NCBI GenBank assembly: GCA_903825065.1
Contig: CAIJZG010000024.1
Span: 1 to 6,074, forward strand
Source: an uncultured Bacteroidota bacterium
GTDB lineage: Bacteria; Bacteroidota; Bacteroidia; Chitinophagales; Chitinophagaceae
DNA: 6,074 nucleotides
Reading direction: 5' to 3'
Below are positions 1-4,957 of the stretch, piece by piece. How positions within the stretch are numbered: position 1 is the stretch's first letter; each line of letters begins with the position of its first letter. The notes beneath the pieces are model-generated. The model ran no database searches and was not told the DNA's origin. It was given only the letters and a program-made list of their open reading frames with translations. Made by a program: the position numbers and the translations under genes.

Positions 1-194
1 GTAAAATCTGATTTATCAACAGCTAATTTCTCTCCTTTTTCCGGCGTATACCACCAACCAGTTTCATTAATATCGATTCGGAAAACCTCAAACTTTTCTC
101 TATCTGTATTATTGGAAACTGTGATAGCGCTCTTATAACTAATCTGCGCCTCTCCACTCAGTCCCCCCGTAACAAGTGCAATCTTTTTCTTCAT
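1..194 (-). CDS. ddl: D-alanine--D-alanine ligase, N-terminal part (cut by left edge)
   Basis: The first 64 codons are present; the gene continues beyond base 1. The protein begins MKKKIALVTGGLSGEAQISY. This matches the start of ATP-grasp D-Ala-D-Ala ligases: a short beta strand, then a glycine-rich GG-x-SGE turn (residues 10-15), then the I-S-x-x-S helix start. Glu15 sits where the family has its conserved catalytic-site glutamate. The rest of the visible part (FEVFRIDI, then GWWYTPEKG) resembles the first Rossmann-like domain of Bacteroidota Ddl proteins. The enzyme joins two D-alanines with ATP in the cytoplasm for peptidoglycan precursors. The start at 192-194 is supported by an exact promoter a few bases upstream and the alignment of the GG-SGE motif. 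The ATP-binding and ligase domains lie outside the window, so the call rests on the N-terminus alone. Confidence 0.85.
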   Translation of the reverse strand, partial: MKKKIALVTGGLSGEAQISYKSAITVSNNTDREKFEVFRIDINETGWWYTPEKGEKLAVDKSDF

Positions 195-213
195 GCTTTT
201 TAATATATATCAA

Positions 214-244
214 CAAATATAACTGCCAAAACAACAAGGGCAAA
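214..244 (-). promoter_or_regulatory. Bacteroidota-type promoter for ddl
   Basis: Read on the minus strand, TTTG (bases 244-241) is followed by exactly 19 bases and then TATATTTG (221-214). This fits the TTTG / TAnnTTTG consensus of the Bacteroidota primary sigma factor with no mismatch. Transcription should start around 207-210, leaving a leader of roughly 12-15 bases that is A/T-rich and has no Shine-Dalgarno sequence. The promoter lies downstream of the terminator at 262-296, so ddl appears to be transcribed independently of the ferredoxin gene. Confidence 0.7.
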
Positions 245-261
245 ATGGCTTATATTTTCAT

Positions 262-296
262 AAAAAAAGCTGAAGAAACTCTCCGTCTCTTCAGCT
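262..296 (-). terminator. Rho-independent terminator for the ferredoxin transcript
   Basis: Read on the minus strand, a 9-bp stem (AGCTGAAGA at 296-288 in mirror with TCTTCAGCT at 276-268) encloses an 11-base loop. A run of seven T (268-262) follows at once, its first T being the last base of the stem. It lies 136 bases beyond the ferredoxin stop and just before the ddl promoter, so it separates the two minus-strand units. The plus-strand side has no T-run, so it should act in one direction only. Confidence 0.8.
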
Positions 297-373
297 CACG
301 TTAACGGGAAATATCACCCGCTGTTACAAGTTGTTGCCGATTTAAGGACAACAATTAAAGCACTATAAAGTTA
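262..373 (-). ncRNA. Candidate small RNA or structured 3' untranslated region
   Basis: The 136-base stretch between the ferredoxin stop and its terminator hairpin holds three successive stem-loops on the minus strand. The first is TTGTTG pairing with CAACAA (about 352-329), extended by CC/GG after a one-base bulge. The second is CGGG/CCCG (about 319-304). The third is the terminator at 296-268. A near-consensus promoter precedes them: TTG at 396-394, 20 bases, then TAACTTTA at 373-366, one mismatch to TAnnTTTG. A transcript from it would be about 95-100 bases long. I do not recognise an RNA family. The structure may simply be the tail of the ferredoxin mRNA. Confidence 0.2.
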
Positions 374-431
374 GACAATGCTTTTACGATTTGCAAGTAT
401 TCCGTCACAAAAAGTTTAGCACATTTTTGTA

Positions 432-779
432 TTAGCTGTGTAAAGCTTCTTTTTTAGCCATTAAAGCATCCACAGTTTCTTGATAAGCTTCATCCGGTAC
501 ACAACAATCAACCGGACATACTGAAGCACATTGTGGCTCTTCATGGAAACCCTGGCACTCTGTGCACTTGTTAGGTGTAATATAATAAGTATCTGTGCTA
601 AGAGGAGCAAAACGCTGATCAGCACTAGCTGCTGTACCATCTAATAAGGTAAATGAACCTTTTACGGTAGTTCCGTCGGATAAAGCCCATTCTACGCCGC
701 CTTCATAGATTGCGTTGTTAGGACACTCGGGTTCACATGCCCCGCAATTAATGCATTCTTCTGTTATTTTAATAGCCAT
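432..779 (-). CDS. Dicluster [4Fe-4S] ferredoxin
   Basis: A 115-residue soluble electron carrier with two cysteine motifs. The first is CxxCxxCxxxCP at C9, C12, C15 and C19. The second is CxxC-x8-CxxxCP at C72, C75, C84 and C88, followed by VDCC. The eight-residue spacing inside the second motif and the CPVDC ending resemble Alvin/YfhL-type bacterial ferredoxins. By family analogy each cluster takes three cysteines from one motif and the fourth from the other. About 50 residues separate the motifs, more than in the shortest clostridial ferredoxins; this insert appears to be a family variant. There is no signal peptide, so it acts in the cytoplasm. The ATG at 779 is preceded by a 30-40 base leader and an exact promoter, with no Shine-Dalgarno sequence. 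It is divergent from the acyl-CoA reductase gene, which suggests, but does not prove, a shared redox role. Its redox partners cannot be read from the sequence. Confidence 0.93.
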   Translation of the reverse strand: MAIKITEECINCGACEPECPNNAIYEGGVEWALSDGTTVKGSFTLLDGTAASADQRFAPLSTDTYYITPNKCTECQGFHEEPQCASVCPVDCCVPDEAYQETVDALMAKKEALHS

Positions 780-785
780 ACAAAA

Positions 786-814
786 TTGGTTTGTTGAGTT
801 TGTAACTACATTTA
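786..814 (+). promoter_or_regulatory. Possible promoter for the acyl-CoA reductase gene
   Basis: TTG (786-788), 18 bases, then TACATTTA (807-814), which has one mismatch to TAnnTTTG. It would start transcription near 820, about 18 bases before ATG 838. The predicted start point is almost back to back with that of the ferredoxin transcript. The match is imperfect and AT-rich DNA produces such matches by chance. Confidence 0.3.
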
Positions 815-819
815 CAGCT

Positions 820-850
820 CAAAATTACGGGTGACTGATGACTTTACAAA
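820..850 (-). promoter_or_regulatory. Bacteroidota-type promoter for the ferredoxin gene
   Basis: On the minus strand, TTTG (850-847) is followed by 19 bases and TAATTTTG (827-820), an exact fit to TTTG / TAnnTTTG with the same spacer length as the ddl promoter. The predicted start point is near 813, giving a leader of about 34 bases. If the divergent acyl-CoA reductase begins at ATG 838, the upstream half of this promoter lies inside its first codons. Confidence 0.75.
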
Positions 851-891
851 CTAGAATTCAAATATTATTACGATTAAGGGAATTTTTTTGA
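838..891 (+). pseudogene. Out-of-frame N-terminal segment of the acyl-CoA reductase
   Basis: ATG 838 opens 17 codons (MTLQTRIQILLRLREFF) before TGA at 889-891. The segment looks like the opening amphipathic helix of Bacteroidota LuxC-type acyl-CoA reductases, which normally precedes the conserved stretch found here at residues 5-25 of the downstream frame. The two frames meet at a run of seven T (883-889). One more T would read GAA TTT TTT TTG AAC and join this segment to the main frame without loss, giving about 332 residues. The family resemblance is from memory, not from an alignment. The alternative is that this is a chance ORF and translation starts at TTG 888. Confidence 0.6.
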
Positions 892-1835
892 ACCCCAATG
901 AATCCTGGCAAGCTTGTCAGGAAAGGGCTTATCGAGAAAACCCTTGGTTTATCCCAGAATTTATAGAACTTTCTATTAAGCATATTACAGACAATTTTTT
1001 GTCCGAAGAGGCCTTAATGAATTGGACAAGCCATTATTCCATCCCTGAAATTGCAGTTCAACCTAAAAATATTGGTTTAGTGATGGCTGGGAATATTCCT
1101 TTAGTAGGTTTTCACGATTTACTCTGCTGTTTTATTACTGGTCATAAAACAACTATAAAACCTTCATCGAAAGATAGTACATTAATCAAATTCATAATCG
1201 CGGAAATGATTAATTGGAATTCTGAAATTAGTCAATTGATTCATTTTGCTGAAAACTTGAAAGGCTGTGACGCATATATTGCTACAGGAAGTAATAATAC
1301 AAGTCGCTATTTTGAATACTATTTTGGAAAATATCCGCATATAATCCGCAAGAACAGAACTTCAGTAGCCATTTTAGATGGCACTGAAACAATCGCGGAG
1401 TTGGGGGCTTTAGCAGATGATATACAATTATATTTTGGCCTCGGCTGCAGAAACGTAACCAAAATCTATGTTCCTGAAAACTATGATTTTATCCCCCTAT
1501 TAAATGTCCTAAGAAAATATGAACACTATATCGATTTTCATAAATACAAACATAATTATGATTATCATTTGGCAATTCTAATCATGAGTAATCGATATTA
1601 TATGAATAATGATTCAATCATTTTAACTGAAAATATTGCAGCTTATTCGCCAGTAAGCCAGATCCACTATGAAAAATATTCAGATAGATTAAAAGTATTG
1701 GAAAATTTAAAATTTAGTGAAGAAATACAATGTGTAATCGGCCATGGGCATTTAGCTTTTGGAACAGCTCAAAGTCCCAACCTATTTGATTATGCGGATG
1801 GAATAGATACAATGATTTTTTTAACATCCATATAA
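888..1835 (+). CDS. Acyl-CoA reductase, LuxC family (start probably frameshifted)
   Basis: The frame encodes 315 residues from a TTG codon at 888. LuxC-family enzymes reduce fatty acyl-CoA (or a related acyl thioester) to the aldehyde with NADPH through a cysteine thioester; here the enzyme would be cytoplasmic. Visible family features are NIGLVMAGNIPLVGFHDLL (61-79), the KPSSKD segment (91-96), the ATGSNNTSRYFEYYFG stretch of the nucleotide-binding part (132-147), and GLGCRNVTKIYVP (184-196) with Cys187 as the probable nucleophile. The C-terminal DYADGIDTMIFL (301-312) indicates an intact end. TTG 888 has an AAGGG sequence (876-880) seven bases upstream and so could start translation. However, the N-terminus would then lack about 17 residues encoded just upstream in another frame (838-891). 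The next in-frame ATG is at residue 44, inside conserved sequence. The natural acyl substrate cannot be deduced. Confidence 0.88.
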   Translation: MNPNESWQACQERAYRENPWFIPEFIELSIKHITDNFLSEEALMNWTSHYSIPEIAVQPKNIGLVMAGNIPLVGFHDLLCCFITGHKTTIKPSSKDSTLIKFIIAEMINWNSEISQLIHFAENLKGCDAYIATGSNNTSRYFEYYFGKYPHIIRKNRTSVAILDGTETIAELGALADDIQLYFGLGCRNVTKIYVPENYDFIPLLNVLRKYEHYIDFHKYKHNYDYHLAILIMSNRYYMNNDSIILTENIAAYSPVSQIHYEKYSDRLKVLENLKFSEEIQCVIGHGHLAFGTAQSPNLFDYADGIDTMIFLTSI

Positions 1836-1941
1836 ATTCAATTTAACAGTATAGATACATTTATGAACTTAAACTAGCCTACATTTATTAAGCCTTTTGG
1901 AAGCAGAATGAGTAAAAAAAATGTTAAAAGAGATAAAGGGT

Positions 1942-1971
1942 AACCTGTCATTTAATCAGGTTTATTTATTT
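1942..1971 (+). terminator. Probable terminator after the acyl-CoA reductase gene
   Basis: AACCTG (1942-1947) pairs with CAGGTT (1957-1962) across a nine-base loop. It is followed by the T-rich tract TATTTATTT, which is interrupted by A residues. The stem is only 6 bp and the distance from the stop codon is about 106 bases, so it is weaker than the other two terminators in the window. Confidence 0.45.
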
Positions 1972-1995
1972 GCCAATTGAAAGGCATAGTATTTG
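1965..1995 (+). promoter_or_regulatory. Weak promoter candidate for htrA
   Basis: The only TAnnTTTG-like site between the terminator and htrA is TAGTATTTG (1987-1995), which has one base too many between TA and TTTG. TTTATTTG at 1965-1972 lies at roughly the right distance for the upstream element. The match is degenerate. The gene may instead use an alternative stress sigma factor whose consensus I cannot identify here. Confidence 0.25.
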
Positions 1996-2019
1996 AAATA
2001 ACAGAAAAAAAAAAGGAAT

Positions 2020-3540
2020 ATGAAATTCAAAACCATTTTAGCCATTATTGCAATCAGTGCTACTACAGCAATTGCAAGTGTTTGGGGATACGGTAAAATT
2101 GTTGAACGCCAATACGCTGGCATTCAGGAAGCAGGTAAACTTCCGGTAAATTATGCTGGATTTTCTGGTAATAATGCCCCAGGCACACCTGTAGATTTCA
2201 CTCCTGCGGCAACTAGTGCAACCCCTGCAGTGGTGCATATTAAAACAAGAACCAAATCAAAGCAGGTTGCTAATAATCAACGTCAAAGAAATCCGTTCTC
2301 AGATTTTTTTGGTGGCGACGATGCATTCGGTGATTTCTTTGGCGGACCTAGGGTGATGCCAGAACAAAGAGCAAGCGGTAGTGGTGTTTTAATAACAGAA
2401 GACGGATACATCGTAACCAATAATCACGTTATTGATGGTGCCGACGAAATTAATGTTACACTACCCAATAAAAAATCTTATAAAGCAACTGTAATTGGGG
2501 CTGATCCAAGTAGTGATATTGCTGTAATTAAGATTGAAGGAAATGGATTTCCATATTTAGTGTATGGCAATAGTGATGAGGTAAAACTTGGGCAATGGGT
2601 ATTAGCCATTGGTTACCCACTAAGTTTGGATGTAACTGTTACAGCAGGTATTGTTAGTGCTAAATCAAGATCCATTAATATTAATAAGCAACAAAGTGCG
2701 AGCCCGGTTGAATCATTTATTCAAACTGATGCAGCAGTTAATCCGGGAAATAGTGGTGGTGCATTAATTAATATTAATGGGGAATTAATCGGTATTAACT
2801 CAGCTATCGCGTCTCCTACAGGTTCTTATGCCGGATACTCCTACGCTATCCCTGTTAATATAACCAAGAAAATAGTTACTGATATTGTTAAGTTTGGAAC
2901 GGTACAAAGAGGATATATTGGAATTAGTTTTGCAAACGATAATTTATCGGAAGAAGAAGTAAAAGCTATTGAAAAAGAATTGGGCATCCCTTTCAAAGAA
3001 GGTGAAGGAGTTTTTGTATTAGGCGTGCCTTCCGGTGGTGCCGCATTTGCCGCTGGTTTAAAAAAGGGAGATATCATTACAAAAGTAAATGGCATTGCCG
3101 TTACAAACGGTCCAGAATTACAAGAACAAATTACTCGTTTCAAACCAGGTGATAAAATCACACTTGTTTATAAAAGAGCTGGAAAAGAAAATACGGTTAA
3201 TCTTACTTTGAAGAATAAAGCAGGAAATACAGATATCGTAAAAATCAGTTCTATCATGGATCAATTAGGTGGTGAGCTTGAAAACGTAGATAAAAAAGTG
3301 GCAGCTGCCAATGAATTATCAGGCGGAGTAGTAGTTAAAAAAATTGGCTCTGGATTATTGAAAAATACAAAAATGGCTGATGGATTTATCATTACCAGTG
3401 TGAACGGCCAGGAAGTGAAAAATATAGACGAACTTAAAAATGTATTGATTGCATCTAAAGGAGGAACTGTAAGACTAGAAGGCGTTTATCCAGGATACGA
3501 AGGGTCTTATGCTTATCCTTTAAACTTGAAAGAAGAATAA
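2020..3540 (+). CDS. htrA: HtrA/DegP-family periplasmic serine protease (Do family)
   Basis: A 506-residue envelope protease and chaperone of the S1C family that degrades or refolds misfolded exported proteins. Residues 4-24 form a hydrophobic export segment; cleavage after AIA (17-19) is possible, or it stays as a membrane anchor. The chymotrypsin-like domain spans about 60-290. Its triad is visible: His136 in TNNHVI, Asp166 in SSDIAVIKI, Ser245 in NPGNSGGAL. A Phe/Gly-rich segment (91-110) before the His strand corresponds to the LA loop. PDZ1 covers about 296-398 (RGYIGI, then GVPSGGAAFAAGLKKGD). PDZ2 is about 405-503 and more divergent, with GSGLLKNTKMADGFIITSVNG. The length and two-PDZ layout agree with DegP/DegQ proteins. 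The ATG at 2020 is preceded by AAGGA only three bases away, and the export segment supports this start. It appears to be a single-gene unit, closed by a strong terminator. Confidence 0.96.
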   Translation: MKFKTILAIIAISATTAIASVWGYGKIVERQYAGIQEAGKLPVNYAGFSGNNAPGTPVDFTPAATSATPAVVHIKTRTKSKQVANNQRQRNPFSDFFGGDDAFGDFFGGPRVMPEQRASGSGVLITEDGYIVTNNHVIDGADEINVTLPNKKSYKATVIGADPSSDIAVIKIEGNGFPYLVYGNSDEVKLGQWVLAIGYPLSLDVTVTAGIVSAKSRSININKQQSASPVESFIQTDAAVNPGNSGGALININGELIGINSAIASPTGSYAGYSYAIPVNITKKIVTDIVKFGTVQRGYIGISFANDNLSEEEVKAIEKELGIPFKEGEGVFVLGVPSGGAAFAAGLKKGDIITKVNGIAVTNGPELQEQITRFKPGDKITLVYKRAGKENTVNLTLKNKAGNTDIVKISSIMDQLGGELENVDKKVAAANELSGGVVVKKIGSGLLKNTKMADGFIITSVNGQEVKNIDELKNVLIASKGGTVRLEGVYPGYEGSYAYPLNLKEE

Positions 3541-3561
3541 AATTAAGTGATTAGTATATAC

Positions 3562-3609
3562 TTTAAAATAAAACAACCCAAGGCGAACCTTGGGTTGTTT
3601 TATTTTAAA
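3562..3609. terminator. Bidirectional terminator between htrA and the amylase gene
   Basis: A perfect 22-bp inverted repeat (3562-3583 with 3588-3609) surrounds a four-base loop, CGAA on the plus strand and TTCG on the minus strand. The GC-rich core (CCCAAGG/CCTTGGG) is flanked by A-rich and T-rich arms, so either strand ends in a hairpin followed by a T-rich tract (TTGTTTTATTTT on plus). It starts 21 bases after the htrA stop and lies 32 bases beyond the stop of the convergent amylase gene, so it can serve both. Confidence 0.9.
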
Positions 3610-3641
3610 AATCAGCTATCTTTTTGTTTCAGTATTATCAC

Positions 3642-4916
3642 TTATCTTATATTCACTTTCTTATATAAAAAATATTCCCCAGCCTGTAGTTCAAATTCTT
3701 CTCCTGGTTTAAATTGATATTGCAAACCTGAAAAAACATTTTCAAATAATCCATCCAACCATCCATGCGATACTTGAATTTTCAATCTGCTTTTATTTGA
3801 TAAATTTAATATAACAAGAATACAATCGTTTCCTGATTTCCGCATGAAAGAAAAAAGAGCATCATCATTATTGGAAGGAAGGATGAATGTTTCTCCCAAA
3901 GAAATTGCTTTATTCGTGCGCCCTACATGCAGTAATGTGGTATAGAAGCTTTCCATTTCCAATGGCTTTGACCAATCGATTTCGTCTTTGTCGAAAAATG
4001 CTAATCTTTTTTTATTAGGAATTTCCTGACCACTATAAATTAATGGCAGGCCATTCCATGTTGCGGAAAATACAGACCAGGCTTTTGCTAGAATCCCATA
4101 TTTTTCTAACTCAGTTCCATTCCAACTGTTTTCATCATGATTACTGGTAAAGAATAATTTGATAGCTTGATTAGGATATTGTGAATAGTTGTGTAAACAA
4201 TTTCTAATATCATTCAAACTAGCTTCTTGTCGTGAAAGCTTTTCTGAAAGATGCATCCAATTCCAAGCATAGCTTGCATCAAATGCTTGATGATACGCTG
4301 GCACATCACATTCGGCTAACCAAAATAAGGGTTTGATTAGTTCGCATTCCTTTCTTGCATTAACCCAAAAGTCTAAGGGAACTAAGTGTGCCATATCACA
4401 TCTGAATCCATCAATATCACATTCTTTTACCCAATATTGCATCGCTTTTATCATGGCATTTCTCATCGGCACTACTGAGAAGTCGAGATCAATTACATCA
4501 TGCCATCCATTGATATCTGTAAATGAACCACTCGAATCTTTTACATACCAACTAGCATTTTCAAAAGTCCATTGATGATCCCATCCAGTATGATTAGCCA
4601 CCCAGTCAATGATTATTTTGAACCCTAACCGATGTGACTCATTCACCAGATTTTTAAAATCTTTCAGCGTTCCGAATTCTGGATTGATACTAGTATAACT
4701 ACTGCAAGCATAATAACTACCTAGGTTTCCCTGACGTACTTTTTGACTAATCGGAGTAATAGGCATTAGCCACAAGATCTCCACTCCCATTGCTTTTAAC
4801 CTAGGTAAGTGTTTTGCAAAAGCAGAGAAAGTTCCTTCGGCTGTGTACTGCCGAATATTAACTTCATAAATATTGGCTCCCTTGGCCCATTCAACGGTAG
4901 AAAAATTTTGATTCAT
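3642..4916 (-). CDS. GH13 alpha-amylase-family glycoside hydrolase, cytoplasmic
   Basis: A 424-residue (beta/alpha)8-barrel enzyme of glycoside hydrolase family 13, acting on alpha-glucosidic bonds with retention. All four conserved regions are visible. Region I is DWVANHT (104-110). Region II is GFRCDMAH (170-177) with nucleophile Asp174 and Arg172. Region III is WLAECD (199-204) with acid/base Glu202. Region IV is FTSNHDEN (256-263) with Asp261. The N-terminal strand IYEVNIRQYT (16-25) is typical. The last 80 or so residues form a short C-terminal beta domain. There is no signal peptide, so a cytoplasmic enzyme acting on maltodextrins, glycogen-type glucans or small alpha-glucosides is likely. 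The exact substrate and subfamily cannot be fixed by eye. The start ATG is supported by AAGGAG about 11 bases upstream (minus strand), one of the few Shine-Dalgarno sequences in the window. The gene is convergent with htrA and divergent from the permease. Confidence 0.93.
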   Translation of the reverse strand: MNQNFSTVEWAKGANIYEVNIRQYTAEGTFSAFAKHLPRLKAMGVEILWLMPITPISQKVRQGNLGSYYACSSYTSINPEFGTLKDFKNLVNESHRLGFKIIIDWVANHTGWDHQWTFENASWYVKDSSGSFTDINGWHDVIDLDFSVVPMRNAMIKAMQYWVKECDIDGFRCDMAHLVPLDFWVNARKECELIKPLFWLAECDVPAYHQAFDASYAWNWMHLSEKLSRQEASLNDIRNCLHNYSQYPNQAIKLFFTSNHDENSWNGTELEKYGILAKAWSVFSATWNGLPLIYSGQEIPNKKRLAFFDKDEIDWSKPLEMESFYTTLLHVGRTNKAISLGETFILPSNNDDALFSFMRKSGNDCILVILNLSNKSRLKIQVSHGWLDGLFENVFSGLQYQFKPGEEFELQAGEYFLYKKVNIR

Positions 4917-4957
4917 AATTACTTGATCTCCTTACAATGAAATAGTTTTATGTTGAA
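4917..4957. promoter_or_regulatory. Short divergent control region between amylase and permease
   Basis: Only 41 bases separate the two start codons. On the minus strand AAGGAG (about 4933-4928) is the ribosome binding site of the amylase gene. On the plus strand TAGTTTTA (4943-4950) is one mismatch from TAnnTTTG, with TTG 17 bases upstream, but it would place the start point almost on the permease ATG. Promoters of both genes may therefore lie inside the opposite coding sequence. No clear operator palindrome is visible. Confidence 0.35.

Larger units (their letters stand above)
1836..2019. other. Intergenic stretch between acyl-CoA reductase and htrA
   Basis: These 184 AT-rich bases hold a probable terminator (1942-1971) and a weak promoter candidate for htrA. 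The only small reading frame of note is 11 codons long (1908-1943), lysine-rich, and resembles nothing I know. No tRNA or repeat is visible. Confidence 0.6.

Noticed and set aside
245..304. Small plus-strand frame of 19 codons across the terminator hairpin
   Set aside because: Its sequence is dictated by the inverted repeat of a minus-strand terminator, and no ribosome binding site or downstream gene supports translation.
1908..1943. Eleven-codon lysine-rich frame before the terminator, considered as a leader peptide
   Set aside because: It has no run of regulatory codons relevant to htrA, no clear ribosome binding site, and AT-rich DNA gives such frames often.
2038..2238. Minus-strand reading frame of 66 codons inside htrA
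   Set aside because: It lies wholly antisense to a strongly supported protease gene, has a cysteine-rich low-complexity translation, and matches no family I know.
2841..3161. Minus-strand reading frame of 106 codons inside htrA
   Set aside because: It is antisense to the first PDZ domain; the apparent hydrophobic composition is a mirror of the sense codons.
4333..4575. Plus-strand reading frame of 80 codons inside the amylase gene
   Set aside because: It is antisense to the conserved GH13 regions I and II, with no recognisable domain or start signal.
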